DNA of 64,000 nt from Paraburkholderia sp. BL10I2N1 (GCF_004361815.1 NZ_SNWA01000001.1:4278001-4342000); one strand, 5' to 3'; numbered from the stretch's first letter, positions 35,572 to 48,544 are shown. Notes: a model not told the origin generated them from the sequence alone. Numbers and translations: made by a program.

Positions 35572-36948
35572 TCAATCCTCGATCCGTTCAAGCCCCGCCG
35601 CTTCGGCGCTGCGATCCGCCACGCCAGCCCATGCAGCGGCCATCAGCCCGAGCCTTGCGATATCGGCAGCCGTCAGCGGCCCCAACTGCAGGCATACGGT
35701 ATCGACATCTGTCCATGCTGCGCGCTCAAGCGCTTCTATCGATGACAGCAACATGCCCAGCGCGCCCTCGCGCCGCAGGATCGCCGCGCGGATCGGCTTG
35801 GTCAGCATGAGCATGTCGAGCGTGTTTTCGAGCGAGCCGCCGAACACCGCATCGACGAACGAAAACACGCCGGTGAGGAAGGCCGCATCGGCCTCGTCCC
35901 GTCCCGCTTCGGGCAGACGCTCCACGGCCAGTTCCATGAAACGCGCGCGGGTCGCGGCGAGTTGCAGCAGCGGATCGTCTTCCAGCGAGACCTTGCGGCC
36001 GTCCGCGTACAGCAGCAATTGCGTCCAGCGCGCGATGCGGTTCGTACCGGTTGCGTTGATGGCTTCGCGCAACGTCGTGACCTTGTGACCGACACCCAGG
36101 CCGCTCGAATTCGCGAGCCGCATCAGATGCATCACCAGCACCGGGTTCAGCTTCAATTCGGCTTCGAGCTGCGCGACTGTCGGATCAGAGGCGAGCAGTT
36201 GCAGCAGATTCAGCAACGCGTGACGCGGCGCGCTCGCGCGGCGCAGGTTCTGGGTCTGCGGACGGGCAAAGAAGTAACCCTGAAAGCGATCGAAGCCGAG
36301 ATCGTGCGCGGCCTGAAAATCGGCAGGCGTGTCGATGCCATTGCCGATCAGAATCTTGCCCGCCGCCTTCAATACTTTCGCGAGCTTCGGCAGCAGCGCA
36401 GGCTGGGTGCGCCGGAAGTCGATCTTCACGGCATCGGCATAGGGCAGCAGTTTGGCGAAGGTGTCGCCCGGCTGCGTCACATCGTCGAGAACGAAACGAT
36501 AGCGACGCCCGTGCAGCGCGATGACGCGCGTAACGAGTTCATCGTCGGCTTCGAGGGCGGGAGGCAGTTCGAGCGTGAAGCGTTCGGGGGGCAAGAGGCG
36601 CAGCGTGTCGTCGAAGAGCATTTCACGGCTCGCATCGACATAGGCCATATGTCCGGCCAGCGCTCCGCTTACGTCGGGCTGCGCGATGGCCCAGATCACC
36701 GCCTTCGCATCCGCCGCGCGCGCGGCTTCAGTCGCCTTCAGTGCGGCGTCGGCGGTTTCGCTGTTGGTGAATGCGGCGGGATTCGGCGTCGGAATGGCGG
36801 TGTGGCGTGCTTTCAGCTCGAAGCCGCACAGCATGCCGTCGCGATCCAGCAGCGGCTGACGCGCGACGTAGACGTCGTCCAGCGCATGGTCGGCCTGGCC
36901 GGACGTGCCGTCCGGATGTTGGTGATCTTCGACTGCGATCGTAGTCAT
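35572..36948 (-). CDS. EAL-HDOD protein (YuxH family) with degenerate EAL domain
   Basis: A 458-aa paralogue of the EAL-HDOD protein at 30488, with the same layout and closely similar HDOD half (LKLNPVLVMHLMRLANSSGLG, TLREAINATGTNRIARWTQLLLYADGRK). The EAL half has lost catalytic residues: the position of the conserved Asn is Asp (YVDAS), and the segment equal to AEKVET or EGVET reads GNGIDT. It still has FELKAR, VLDDV and VKIDF. It should be inactive as a phosphodiesterase and may act as a c-di-GMP-independent partner. The ATG at 36948 follows GGGGGA. Confidence 0.88.
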   Translation of the reverse strand: MTTIAVEDHQHPDGTSGQADHALDDVYVARQPLLDRDGMLCGFELKARHTAIPTPNPAAFTNSETADAALKATEAARAADAKAVIWAIAQPDVSGALAGHMAYVDASREMLFDDTLRLLPPERFTLELPPALEADDELVTRVIALHGRRYRFVLDDVTQPGDTFAKLLPYADAVKIDFRRTQPALLPKLAKVLKAAGKILIGNGIDTPADFQAAHDLGFDRFQGYFFARPQTQNLRRASAPRHALLNLLQLLASDPTVAQLEAELKLNPVLVMHLMRLANSSGLGVGHKVTTLREAINATGTNRIARWTQLLLYADGRKVSLEDDPLLQLAATRARFMELAVERLPEAGRDEADAAFLTGVFSFVDAVFGGSLENTLDMLMLTKPIRAAILRREGALGMLLSSIEALERAAWTDVDTVCLQLGPLTAADIARLGLMAAAWAGVADRSAEAAGLERIED

Positions 36949-37111
36949 ACCCGTCCCCCGCGAAGCGTATCGACGCTTCGTTTTGCTCTGCTCTTGTGGT
37001 GTATTCGTTGTGTCTGAATCCGACCGGCCAGCGCTCTCGACGCGGGCCTCAGGCACTGGCAGATTCTAGCGCACGCAGAAGTCATCAGGCAGCCGCGCGC
37101 AAACGATTTCG

Positions 37112-37145
37112 AAAAAAAACCGGCCGCGCAGGCGGCCGGTTTTTC
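37112..37145. terminator. Bidirectional terminator after the ast operon
   Basis: AACCGGCCGC and GCGGCCGGTT pair around a 4-base loop, with A and T runs on both sides. It lies about 195 bp downstream of astE and upstream of the EAL-HDOD gene, so it ends the arginine operon transcript. Confidence 0.88.
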
Positions 37146-37338
37146 GAGTCGGCCACACGCATTTCGCCTTCAGCTTTGCACAAGCGGCGTTGCCGATATC
37201 GATGCCGAACCCTTGCGGCTGATGCGGTTCCCCTCGAAAGCCGCGGAGGCGCGATTGTATGGAGTCGGCGCAGCACACCTGCCGGGCCGGCCCCATGACG
37301 CGGCAGCGGTCCCAGCGACCGCGCGGCCGTACGATGGG

Positions 37339-38388
37339 TCAGACGAGCGCGGCCAGCGTGCTGTCGGTGGTTTCGATGACGAGCAACCCGGCGCGCAGGC
37401 CGGGCTTCACCGTCGGATTCGGAAACACGATGCGTTCTTCGTCGTGGCGCACCGAGTAGCGATAATCGCCATCGCGGGCGAGCAGCGTGTCTTTTTCGAA
37501 CGGCGTGAAATTCGGCACATCCGAGGCGACGAGCAGTTCGAACGCGTCGCTCTGCTTCGTGATCTGGTCGATGACCGTGAACACGCGCGGCAGCGGCGCC
37601 GATTCAACGACCGGCTCACCTGCGACCAGCCGGCGCAGCGCGTGATCGGCCCCCGCGAAACGCACGAGATCGTTCTGTCCGAACGGGCGGACCTTCCCGA
37701 GTTCGAGCGTGCATGCCAGTGCGCCGCACGTATCGGCGGTGAAATGCGAATACGTGTTGCCCTTCGTCGTATGCAGCAGCACAGCGGCAATGCGTGCGTC
37801 CCGCAGCCATTCGAACATCGCACGCGATAGCGGCGCGCCCGTGTGCGGCAACAACGCGAACTGCTCGAACACCGAGGCACGGATCGCCGTGTGCATATCG
37901 ACGTGCCAGCGTGCTTCGGGCGCATTGGACGCGGCCGCGAAGAAACGCGTTGCGGCGCGCTCGAGTGCGGCCGCGCGCGGGGCTTCGCGACTCTGCGCGA
38001 CCTGTGCATGACGGCCGCTGAAGAGGCGGTTCAGGTCGTCGTCGCGATAACGGCGCGCTTCACGCATCGCATTGACGTTGCCGAGAATCACGAGCAGCCG
38101 GCACGCAAGCGGCATGCGCCCCGTCGCGATATCGCGCACCATCAGCGACAGCAATTCGATCGGCGCGGTTTCATCGCCGTGAATGCCCGCCGACGCGAGC
38201 ACGCTACGCGTTCCGTTCGTGAGCACCGCGGGTTCAAGCTGCAGCACGCCATCGCCCTGCCACGCAAAGCGTGTGCCGTTCGCGCACTCCCCCACGGCCT
38301 CTTCCGGTGACGGACGTTTGCCACCCAGCGTGTATGCCAGAAAATCGTCGAGCAGCGCGTGCGCGCCGCGATCAGCGCTGGAAGTCAT
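37339..38388 (-). CDS. astE: Succinylglutamate desuccinylase
   Basis: A 349-aa zinc carboxypeptidase-like enzyme, the last AST step: N-succinylglutamate to glutamate and succinate. Metal-binding motif [16 protein letters not shown] supplies His and Glu; VDMHTAIR supplies the second His, and [12 protein letters not shown] contains the general-base Glu. [15 protein letters not shown] is the conserved substrate-binding Arg segment. Length matches family (about 320-350). Its start overlaps the astB end by 17 nt, so it is translationally coupled. Last gene of the arginine block, followed by the terminator. Confidence 0.95.
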   Translation of the reverse strand: MTSSADRGAHALLDDFLAYTLGGKRPSPEEAVGECANGTRFAWQGDGVLQLEPAVLTNGTRSVLASAGIHGDETAPIELLSLMVRDIATGRMPLACRLLVILGNVNAMREARRYRDDDLNRLFSGRHAQVAQSREAPRAAALERAATRFFAAASNAPEARWHVDMHTAIRASVFEQFALLPHTGAPLSRAMFEWLRDARIAAVLLHTTKGNTYSHFTADTCGALACTLELGKVRPFGQNDLVRFAGADHALRRLVAGEPVVESAPLPRVFTVIDQITKQSDAFELLVASDVPNFTPFEKDTLLARDGDYRYSVRHDEERIVFPNPTVKPGLRAGLLVIETTDSTLAALV

Positions 38389-39712
38389 AGAGCGAGCCGA
38401 GGCCGAGAATCTGCGTCAGTTCGTCAAGCGCGGTGCGCGACTCGGCCAGCAGTTGCGGATCGGTGAGATCGGCCGGTGCGAGGCGATCGCGATAGTGCTT
38501 TTCGATCCACGCATCGAGGCGACCGAAGAGGTTATCGTTGATCCATACGCCCGGCGCCACCGCTGCGCGCTCTGCGTCGTTCAGCACGACACGCAGACGC
38601 AGGCAGGCCGGGCCGCCGCCGTTCTTCATGCTTTCACGCAGATCGAACACCAGCACGTCGTCGATCGGACCATGCTGCGCCGAGAGGCTGTCGAGATACG
38701 CGGCAACCCGCGCATTTTCACGACATTCCTGCGGCACCACCAGCACCTGGCGGCCATCCGGGCGCGTCAGCAACTGGCTGTTGAACAGATAGGACGTCAC
38801 GGCATCCGCGACGCTCACCTGGGCGTCCGGCACTTCGATCACATTGAACGACGCGTTGAGCTTGTCGAGCTTGGCGCGCAGTTCGTCGTACACCGCGGAC
38901 TGGTCGACAAACGCGGTCTCATGACAGAACAGCGTGTTGCGGTTGCCGACGGCAATCACGTCGTTATGGAACACACCGGCATCGATCACGTCAGGCGTTT
39001 GCTGCGCGTAGACCGTTCCGCCTTCGACCAGCCCGTGACGATGCGCGACCGCGCGGCTCGCCTCGAACGTCTGGCGCGCCGGATAGCGCTTCGGTTCCGG
39101 CCCGCGACGATACTCGCTGCGCCCGTAGACGAAGAACTCGACGCCGCGCACTCCATACTCCGCGCAAAAGCGCGTGTGATTCGCCGCGCCTTCGTCGCCA
39201 AGCGCCGGCGTGCCGGGCAACGCTTCATGCACCGCGAAGCGTGCGTTGTCCGCGAAGATCGCCTGCAGCGTGCGGCGCGTCGATTCGTGTTCGATTGCGC
39301 GATGCAGCTTGCTGCACAGGTTCGCCGGCGTGAAATGCACGCGGCCATCGTGTGTGTCCGCCGAAGGGCTCACTGTCGCCGCGTTCGCTGTCCACATCGC
39401 CGACGCGGAACTCGCGGCGGCGAGCAGCTCGGGCGCGTCCTTCGCAACACGTGCGATGACGGAAGCGTCGTCGCCGGAAAAGCCGAGTTCGCGCAGAAGG
39501 CGCATCGACGGCCGCTCTTGCGGCGGCAACACGCCCTGATTAAAGCCGAGCTCGGCAAGCTGTTTCATCTTGCGCAGACCCTGCTTCGCCGCGGCCTTCG
39601 GGTTCGCGACAGACTTCTCGTTGTTCTGCGATGCGACGTTGCCGAACGACAGCCCCGCATAGTTGTGGGTCGGGCCGACGAGTCCGTCGAAATTGGCTTC
39701 ACTGGCTTGCAT
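38372..39712 (-). CDS. astB: N-succinylarginine dihydrolase
   Basis: A 446-aa amidinotransferase-fold hydrolase that converts N2-succinylarginine to succinylornithine, CO2 and two ammonia, the second AST step. Family signatures: [21 protein letters not shown] at the N terminus, [40 protein letters not shown], and [16 protein letters not shown] with the C-terminal catalytic cysteine. Length equals E. coli AstB (447). It begins 9 bp after astD. Confidence 0.96.
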   Translation of the reverse strand: MQASEANFDGLVGPTHNYAGLSFGNVASQNNEKSVANPKAAAKQGLRKMKQLAELGFNQGVLPPQERPSMRLLRELGFSGDDASVIARVAKDAPELLAAASSASAMWTANAATVSPSADTHDGRVHFTPANLCSKLHRAIEHESTRRTLQAIFADNARFAVHEALPGTPALGDEGAANHTRFCAEYGVRGVEFFVYGRSEYRRGPEPKRYPARQTFEASRAVAHRHGLVEGGTVYAQQTPDVIDAGVFHNDVIAVGNRNTLFCHETAFVDQSAVYDELRAKLDKLNASFNVIEVPDAQVSVADAVTSYLFNSQLLTRPDGRQVLVVPQECRENARVAAYLDSLSAQHGPIDDVLVFDLRESMKNGGGPACLRLRVVLNDAERAAVAPGVWINDNLFGRLDAWIEKHYRDRLAPADLTDPQLLAESRTALDELTQILGLGSLYDFQR

Positions 39713-39721
39713 CGTCGATCC

Positions 39722-42215
<2,494 letters not shown>

Positions 42216-42219
<4 letters not shown>

Positions 42220-43271
42220 TGTGCTTCTCCCGAATGTTCATTCTGCGTCTGCTGATGCAGCGGCACACAGCGCACCGTGTCGCCGTCCTGCACGCCAAGC
42301 GCTTCGCGCGTGGCGCTCGACAGTGTGGCGCCTCTGGTCTTGTCCGTTGGCAGATCCGCCAACACGCAGCGGAAATCGCCTGCGCGATTGCTGGCGATGA
42401 GGTACGTTGGCCCTTGTTCGGCCGCGGCCCCTTCGTGCACCACGCGATTCTCATTGCGCGCCACGCACGCCGCGCGATCGACCTGCGCCGTCACTACCGG
42501 ACCGGCATCGAAGATATCGACGTAGCGGTCCGTCTCGAAGCCCTCTTCCTGGTGGATGTCGTAGGCAAGCAGCGCCTTCTCGTCCGGCTCGCCCAGCACA
42601 CGCTGCGCCGCTTCGGGCAGCAAGGGCACGTAGATTGGATAGCTCGGCATGACTTCCGCGATGAAGGTGCGGCTGCGGCCGCCCGACTCCACTTCGATAT
42701 CGGCGAAATTGCGGCCGAAGAACTTGCGGCCCACCGCTTCCCAGAAGGGCGACACGCCCGCATCGTCGGTCACGCCGAGCAGCAGCGAAAACACTTCCGG
42801 CGTGAAGCGCCTGCGGTTCGCGGCGATGTACATCATCCGCGCTCGCGACATCAGATGCGCCGCCGCATCGCCACGCAACGAGGGATCGATATAGAAGCCC
42901 GCGAGCCGGCTCTTGCCGGTCAGTTCATGCGACATGGTCAGCGCGTGAATCTTGCGGTTCACGTGCAGCTCACGCGACGCATGGATCAGCGCGTCGTTGC
43001 GAAACGCGTAGAACGGTTCGGAGTAGCCGGCCGCCGCGACGATGCTCGCCGTGCCCAGCAGCTTGCCTGTTGCGGCGTCTTCGAGCACGAACAGGTAGAA
43101 CTCTTCGCCCGGAAAATCGACTTCCGCGAGAAACGAGTCTTCCGACAACGCGACGCGCGCCTCGAGCGCCCGCCGGTCATGCGGCAGCGAGTGCAGCACG
43201 GGTTGGGCGGTGCGCGCCATGTGTTCGAGCGCATCGAGATCGGCGAGGCGGCCAGGGCGTACGAAGAGCAT
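42216..43271 (-). CDS. aruF: Arginine/ornithine N-succinyltransferase, alpha subunit (AruF-like)
   Basis: A 351-aa paralogue of the AstA subunit encoded next to it, with the same markers: FVRPGRLADLDALEHMA, YSEPFYAFRNDALIHAS, HELTGKSRLAGFYIDPSLRG and [17 protein letters not shown]. In P. aeruginosa AruF and AruG form the active arginine/ornithine succinyltransferase. ATGs occur at 43274 and 43271; the GGA ribosome site is better spaced for 43271. It lies 34 bp downstream of astC. Confidence 0.94.
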
Positions 43272-43305
43272 CATCGTTCCAGTGGTTGAATGTGATGCAG
43301 ATGAA

Positions 43306-44541
43306 TCAGCGTGCCGCTGCTTCAGCGGTCGCGCCGACGACAGCCTCGATTGCCTTTTCGAGGCGCGCAAGACCTTCATTGAGATCGTCGATCGGCATGA
43401 TCAGCGACGGTGCAAAACGCAGCACATCAGGCCCCGCCATCAGCATCATCGCGCCATGATTCGCGGCAGCGGTGACGAAGTCTTTCGCGCGGCCCTTGAA
43501 CGCATCGGTCAGTTCGGCGCCGATCAGGAGACCCTTGCCGCGCACTTCCTTGAAAATGCCGAAACGTTCGTTGATCTTTGCGAGCTTTGCCTTCAGGAGT
43601 TCGCCGCGCGAGCGCACGCCTTCGAGCACGGCCGGTTCGCTGATCAGTTCAACGACCTTTTCCGCAATCGCCGAAGCCAGCGGATTGCCGCCGTACGTGG
43701 TGCCATGCACGCCAACCTTGAAATGCGCGGCCAGTTCGGTCGTCGTCAGCATCGCGCCGATCGGGAAGCCGTTGCCGAGCGCCTTCGCGGTGGTCAGGAT
43801 GTCAGGCGTCACGTCCGTGTCCTGATACGCGTAGAAATAGCCGCTGCGGCCTACACCGGTTTGTACCTCGTCAAAAATCAGCAGTGCGCCGTGCCTGTCG
43901 CAGGCTTCGCGCAATGCGCGCAGGAAAGCCGGATCGGCCGGAATGACGCCGCCTTCGCCCTGGATCGGCTCGACGATCACCGCGCACGTCCTCGCGCCAA
44001 TGGTCTTCAGCGCGGCTTCCGTGTCGTTGTACGGCAGATGGATGATGCCCTGCGGCACCGGACCGAAGCCTTCCGAATACTTCGGCTGGCCTCCGACGCT
44101 CACCGTGAAGAAGGTCCGGCCGTGGAACGACTGCGTGAACGAGACGATTTCGTACTTGTCGGCGCCGAAACGTTCGAACGCGACGCGGCGCGCCAGTTTC
44201 AGGGCGGCTTCGTTCGCTTCCGCGCCCGAGTTGGCGAAGAATGCTCGGTCGGCGAACGTCAGGTCTTCGAGACGCCTGGCCAGGCGCAGCACCGGTTCGT
44301 TCGTGTAACCGTTGCCGATGTGCCACAGCTTGCTGCCCTGCTCCTGCAGCACCTTCAGCAATTCCGGGTGCGAGTGGCCGAGCGCCGTGACGGCGATGCC
44401 GCCGGCAAAGTCGATGTAGTCGCGGCCTTGCGTATCCCAGACACGCGAGCCCTCGGCGCGCACCGGCACGAAAGCGGCTGGCGAGAACACCGGCACCATC
44501 ACTTCGTCGAAAGTCTCGCGTGTCACAGTCAGGTCGTTCAT
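43306..44541 (-). CDS. astC: Succinylornithine/acetylornithine transaminase
   Basis: A 411-aa class III PLP aminotransferase, AST step three: succinylornithine plus 2-oxoglutarate to succinylglutamate semialdehyde plus glutamate. Visible: [17 protein letters not shown] (cofactor phosphate), [42 protein letters not shown] and the PLP-lysine in [14 protein letters not shown]. The ATG at 44541 follows GAGGA. First catabolic gene after argR; members often also act on acetylornithine, so a biosynthetic side role is possible. Confidence 0.95.
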   Translation of the reverse strand: MNDLTVTRETFDEVMVPVFSPAAFVPVRAEGSRVWDTQGRDYIDFAGGIAVTALGHSHPELLKVLQEQGSKLWHIGNGYTNEPVLRLARRLEDLTFADRAFFANSGAEANEAALKLARRVAFERFGADKYEIVSFTQSFHGRTFFTVSVGGQPKYSEGFGPVPQGIIHLPYNDTEAALKTIGARTCAVIVEPIQGEGGVIPADPAFLRALREACDRHGALLIFDEVQTGVGRSGYFYAYQDTDVTPDILTTAKALGNGFPIGAMLTTTELAAHFKVGVHGTTYGGNPLASAIAEKVVELISEPAVLEGVRSRGELLKAKLAKINERFGIFKEVRGKGLLIGAELTDAFKGRAKDFVTAAANHGAMMLMAGPDVLRFAPSLIMPIDDLNEGLARLEKAIEAVVGATAEAAAR

Positions 44542-44653
44542 GGCTAATCCTCGTTGCAGTAATGTCACTAGTGTAGGAAACCGCGTGCGAACCGTCTTGC
44601 TTATACGCGACGCGTTCTATCGGGGTTGGTGTTCTGCGGCCGCATGCGCGGCT

Positions 44654-45703
44654 TTAGTCCGTATCGGGCGGCTCGATCAGCGCGGCCGGGCGCGGCACGT
44701 TCACGCGACCGTCCGGGCCGCCGCCATGCTGCTTTTCGATGTAATTGCGACGATCCTCGCGCGGTGTGACGCCAAAATGTTCGCGATACGCATTCGAAAA
44801 GTGCGCAGCCGACGAAAAACCGCATGCAAGGCTGATCTGCACCATCGATTTGCTGGTGCGCTGGAGTTGCGTACGCGCTTTTGACAGGCGCAGCCCCAGG
44901 TAGTAGCGCGACGGCATCGCAGCCAGATACTGGCGAAACAACCGTTCGAGCTGGCGCCGCGAGACACCGACGAGACCCGCGATTTCATCGGTGGTCAGCG
45001 GATCTTCGATATTGGCTTCCATCAGCAGAAGCGCGTCGTTCAGGCGCGGATGGCGCTCGCCGGGCGCCGTCACGAACGGAATGCGCTGACGCTCCTCACC
45101 CGCGCGCAACACGCCGACGCCGAGCGTGTCGGCGATCCGGTCCGCCAGTTCCGGGCCGTGTTCGCGGGCGATCATCGCCAGCATGAAGTCGACGGTGGCC
45201 TGGCCGCCGGCGCAGGTCGCACGGTCGCGATCGATTTCGAAGATCTGCTGCGTGACGATCGAGCGTTCGAACTGCTCGGAAAACTGCTGATAGGTTTCCC
45301 AGTTGACGCTCACCCGATAGCCGGACAACTGCCCGGCCATCGCGAGCCACCAGACGCCGTGATGGATGCCCGTGACGAGCGGCGTGCGCTGCCCCACGCG
45401 CGACAGGCTCGCGAGGAACAGCCGATAGTCGGCGAACTGCTGGAAGCGCTCGCTGACGATGATCAGCCAGTCGGCGGAAATGGCGTCGCCGAACGCGGCA
45501 TCGGCGGGCCACTGCGCGCCGCCGGAGAGCGGCACAGGGCGCCCGTCCCACGAACAGACCTGCCAGCGGTACAGCGCGCGACCGTCGATTTCGTTGGCGA
45601 GATGGAGTGCGTCGACGATCGGCCCTACGCCCGACATCGACACGGGCGGCAACGCGACGATCGCGACCTGGGTCGTGCGTGCCGGGTTGGACGTGCGGGC
45701 CAT
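44654..45703 (-). CDS. argR: ArgR-type AraC/GlxA family regulator
   Basis: A 349-aa regulator with an N-terminal DJ-1/GATase1-like sensing domain (VAIVALPPVSMSGVGPIVDALHLANEI, CAGGQATVDFMLAMI) and two C-terminal AraC helix-turn-helix motifs (LTTDEIAGLVGVSRRQLERLFRQ, MVQISLACGFSSAAHFSNAYREHFGVTP). It is the type of P. aeruginosa ArgR, which activates arginine uptake (aot) and AST (aru) genes; the context here, between transporter and ast genes, is the same. It is not related to the hexameric ArgR of E. coli. Arginine responsiveness is inferred. Confidence 0.92.
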   Translation of the reverse strand: MARTSNPARTTQVAIVALPPVSMSGVGPIVDALHLANEIDGRALYRWQVCSWDGRPVPLSGGAQWPADAAFGDAISADWLIIVSERFQQFADYRLFLASLSRVGQRTPLVTGIHHGVWWLAMAGQLSGYRVSVNWETYQQFSEQFERSIVTQQIFEIDRDRATCAGGQATVDFMLAMIAREHGPELADRIADTLGVGVLRAGEERQRIPFVTAPGERHPRLNDALLLMEANIEDPLTTDEIAGLVGVSRRQLERLFRQYLAAMPSRYYLGLRLSKARTQLQRTSKSMVQISLACGFSSAAHFSNAYREHFGVTPREDRRNYIEKQHGGGPDGRVNVPRPAALIEPPDTD

Positions 45704-45744
45704 CTGGTTCTGAAGCGCGGGTCGTCGAGGCGTTGTTCGAGAAG

Positions 45745-46536
45745 TTACTTCAGGCTGCCGGACAGGAACTGCTTGAGCCGTTCGCTGCGCGGCGACGTGA
45801 GCACCTCGGAGGGCAACCCTTCTTCTTCGGTACGCCCCTGATGCAGGAACATCACGTGATTCGATACGTTGCGCGCGAAACCCATTTCATGCGTGACGAC
45901 GATCATCGTGCGGCCTTCTTCGGCGAGCTTCTGCATCACCTTCAGCACTTCGCCGACGAGTTCCGGATCGAGCGCCGAAGTCGGTTCGTCGAACAGCATG
46001 ACGTCGGGATTCATCGCCAGTGCACGGGCAATCGCGACGCGCTGCTGCTGGCCGCCCGACAGATGCGACGGATACTGCTTTTCCAGACGCGGCGCGAGGC
46101 CGACCTTCTCCAGATACTGACGGGCGCGCTCTTCGGCTTCGCGACGCGACAGACCGAGCACGTGAATCGGCGCCTCGACGACGTTCTCGAGCACGTTCAT
46201 GTGCGCCCATAGGTTGAAATGCTGGAACACCATCGCGAGCTTCGTGCGGATGCGCTGTAGCTGCTTGTGATCGGCCACTTCGAAATTGCCGTGGCGGTCG
46301 GTTTTGGTGCGCACCGTTTCGCCGTCGACGATGATCTGCCCGGCGTTCGGGCGCTCCAGAAAATTGATGCAGCGCAGGAACGTGCTCTTGCCCGAACCGC
46401 TCGCGCCGATGATGCTGATCACGTCGCCCTTGTTCGCGTTCATCGACACGCCCTTCAGCACTTCGTTGTCGCCGTAGCGCTTGTGGATGTCCTGCACGGC
46501 GAGCTTGCAGGCTTCGGTTTGAGATGTATGGAGCAA
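45745..46536 (-). CDS. hisP: Basic amino acid ABC transporter ATP-binding protein (HisP/AotP)
   Basis: A 263-aa ATPase that powers arginine/ornithine/lysine/histidine import. Walker [11 protein letters not shown] loop MVFQHFNLW, signature [14 protein letters not shown], Walker [13 protein letters not shown] and H loop [10 protein letters not shown] are all present. The insertion [18 protein letters not shown] is typical of HisP-type proteins. The start appears to be TTG at 46536, backed by a good GGGAGAG ribosome site 6 bp upstream; no ATG fits as well. Encoded just upstream of argR. Confidence 0.94.
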   Translation of the reverse strand: MLHTSQTEACKLAVQDIHKRYGDNEVLKGVSMNANKGDVISIIGASGSGKSTFLRCINFLERPNAGQIIVDGETVRTKTDRHGNFEVADHKQLQRIRTKLAMVFQHFNLWAHMNVLENVVEAPIHVLGLSRREAEERARQYLEKVGLAPRLEKQYPSHLSGGQQQRVAIARALAMNPDVMLFDEPTSALDPELVGEVLKVMQKLAEEGRTMIVVTHEMGFARNVSNHVMFLHQGRTEEEGLPSEVLTSPRSERLKQFLSGSLK

Positions 46537-46648
46537 GATGCTCTCCCAGTGTGAATGCAGGCCCGTCTTGCGACAGGGTGATACGTTCTGTTCTGCGCGT
46601 TACCGCGGGCTGATCCTCCCGCCGCAGCGCTCCTTGTGCGCGCCCGGC

Positions 46649-47362
46649 TCAGTGCGTACGTACCGCCAGATACGCGAGCCAGCGGCGCTCGGCGCGGCGA
46701 AACGCGGCGACGAGCGCAAACGATACCGCACAGTAGATCAGCGCCGCGATACCGAAGGCTTCGAACGAGCGGTACGTCGCCGAATTCACGTCGCGCGCCA
46801 CCTTGAGGATGTCGGGCACGGTCGCTGTGAAGGCAACGGTCGTTGCGTGCAGCATCAGGATCACTTCGTTACTGTACAACGGCAGCGCCCGGCGTAGCGC
46901 GGACGGTAGCACAATGCGCCGGTACATCGTGAACCAGCTCATGCCGTAGGCACGCGCCGCCTCGACTTCGCCGTGCGAAGTCGAGCGGATCGCGCCCGCG
47001 AAAATCTCCGTCGTGTAGGCGCAGGTGTTCAACGCGAACGCGAGGATCGCGCAGTAGAAGCCGCTGCGGAAGAAGGCATCGAGCAGCGAATGGGCCCGCA
47101 CGAATTCGAGGCTGTAGATGCCGGTATAGATCAGCAGCAGTTGCACGTACAGCGGCGTACCGCGAAACACGTAGGTATAGAAGCGCACCGGCATCGACAG
47201 CCAGCGCTTCTTCGAGACCCGCATCACGGCCAGCGGAATCGCCATCACAAAGCCGAAGCCGATCGACACGACCAGCAGCCACAGCGTGACCGCCAGCCCC
47301 GACATGCGATGGCCGTCCCAGTAGAGAAATGCGCGCCAGTACTCGGTGAGGATTTCAGTCAT
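46649..47362 (-). CDS. hisM: Basic amino acid ABC transporter permease (HisM/AotM)
   Basis: A 237-aa inner-membrane permease with about five helices. The cytoplasmic EAA loop reads GEVEAARAYGMSWFTMYRRIVLPSALRRALP. YVFRGTPLYVQLLLIYTG is the conserved HisM/GlnP segment. It pairs with HisQ to form the translocation path. The ATG at 47362 starts 7 bp after hisQ; an upstream start at 47395 would overlap hisQ without homology. Confidence 0.93.
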   Translation of the reverse strand: MTEILTEYWRAFLYWDGHRMSGLAVTLWLLVVSIGFGFVMAIPLAVMRVSKKRWLSMPVRFYTYVFRGTPLYVQLLLIYTGIYSLEFVRAHSLLDAFFRSGFYCAILAFALNTCAYTTEIFAGAIRSTSHGEVEAARAYGMSWFTMYRRIVLPSALRRALPLYSNEVILMLHATTVAFTATVPDILKVARDVNSATYRSFEAFGIAALIYCAVSFALVAAFRRAERRWLAYLAVRTH

Positions 47363-47369
47363 GGTGGTG

Positions 47370-48059
47370 TCAAAGCTCCGCGTGCCGCACGCCAATCGAA
47401 TAACGCCGCCCCAGCCACACGAGCACGATGTTCGAGACCGTCGTGATCGCGAGGTAGATCAGTGCCGCGATGAGAATGAAGAAGAACATGTTGAAGGTGC
47501 TTTTTCCCGCGTCCTGGGCGGCTTTCACGACATCGGCAAGCCCGATGATCGACACCAGCGCGGTCGCCTTGACGAGCACCTGCCAGTTGTTGCCGATGCC
47601 CGGCAGCGCGAAGCGCATCATCTGCGGGAACATGATGCGGGTGAAGACGCGCATGCCGCTCATCCCGTAGGCGCTGCCCGCTTCGAGCTGGCCGCGCGGC
47701 ACCGACAGGAATGCGCCGCGGAACGTCTCGGTGAAATACGCGCCGTAGATGAAGCCGAGCGTCAGCACACCGGCCACGAATGGATCAATGTCGAACTGAG
47801 GCAGATCGAGCGCGTCGGTCAGGTCGTTGACGGCGATCTGGATGCTGTAGAAGAGCAGTAGCATCAGTACGAGATCCGGCACCGAGCGAATCAGCGTCGT
47901 ATAGCCGGTTGCGAGGCTGCGCAATGGGCGGTTGGAGGAGAGCTTCGCCGCCGCGCCCGCGAGACCGAGCACCACAGAGGCCGCAAGCGACAGGACGGAC
48001 AGCTCGATCGTCTGGATCGTACCGGCGAGGAGCACCGGACCAAAGCCGTAAAGGAACAC
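47370..48059 (-). CDS. hisQ: Basic amino acid ABC transporter permease (HisQ/AotQ)
   Basis: A 229-aa permease partner of HisM. It has LLAGTIQTIELSVLSLAASVVLGL near the N terminus, LIRSVPDLVLMLLLFYSIQIAVN, and the EAA loop GQLEAGSAYGMSGMRVFTRIMFPQMMRFALPG. The start is GTG at 48059, preceded by GGAGA. It is the first gene of the minus-strand arginine block. The substrate-binding protein gene that normally precedes hisQ is not present upstream. Confidence 0.92.
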   Translation of the reverse strand: MFLYGFGPVLLAGTIQTIELSVLSLAASVVLGLAGAAAKLSSNRPLRSLATGYTTLIRSVPDLVLMLLLFYSIQIAVNDLTDALDLPQFDIDPFVAGVLTLGFIYGAYFTETFRGAFLSVPRGQLEAGSAYGMSGMRVFTRIMFPQMMRFALPGIGNNWQVLVKATALVSIIGLADVVKAAQDAGKSTFNMFFFILIAALIYLAITTVSNIVLVWLGRRYSIGVRHAEL

Positions 48060-48358
48060 GCGTGTCTCCGTCGAAGTGTTGAGTCATGGCCGGCACCGCC
48101 CTCTTCTCTCTGGTCCGCGCTCGTCAGCGCGTGGTCTGATGAGGCGGCGGGCGGCCTTCCGGCATGGCGCGGATACTCGCAGGCGAAAATAAATCGCTCA
48201 AATTGCGGTCATGCGTCTTGCTGCGTTGCAACATCCGTCGATCGGGTGTTGCCCCGGCGCGAAACGCCTGTTTTGACGGGCAATACGAATCTGTAAGGTG
48301 ACGGGACAAGCGTGATGGCTGCCGCGATTTAGCAAGTTTCGGGTCGCTTTTTCGATAG
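48060..48358. other. Leader/promoter region of the arginine block
   Basis: About 300 bp upstream of hisQ without a gene. It should hold the promoter and ArgR sites of the operon. I searched by eye for a Pseudomonas-type ArgR motif (TGTCGC-N8-AA) and found none convincing. Confidence 0.4.
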
Positions 48359-48520
48359 ACGGATTGTCCGTACCAGCCGCCGCCCACCGATCTCTACGCG
48401 CTCTTCGAAACGCATCTCGTGCCCGGCGGCGTGACCGCCGGCGTGGGCTGCGGCAATGGGCGCGACGCCGCATGGCTCGCCGTGGACCGCGTCGTCGTGC
48501 TCAGGGCACGCTCGCCCTGA
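48359..48520 (+). pseudogene. SAM-dependent methyltransferase fragment
   Basis: A 54-codon stretch encodes YQPPPTDLYALFETHLVPGG and then GVGCGNGRDAAWLA, the motif I glycine loop of class I methyltransferases, and ends at a TGA soon after. The N-terminal start and everything after motif I are missing. It lies in the gap between hisQ and the patatin gene, where the transporter's binding-protein gene would be expected. Confidence 0.6.
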
Positions 48521-48544
48521 TGCGCTGCCCGTACGAGAGCGGAT

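Noticed and set aside
48060..48358. Pseudomonas-type ArgR site (TGTCGC-N8-AA) before hisQ
   Set aside because: No convincing copy found by eye; ArgR control is left as inference from gene context.
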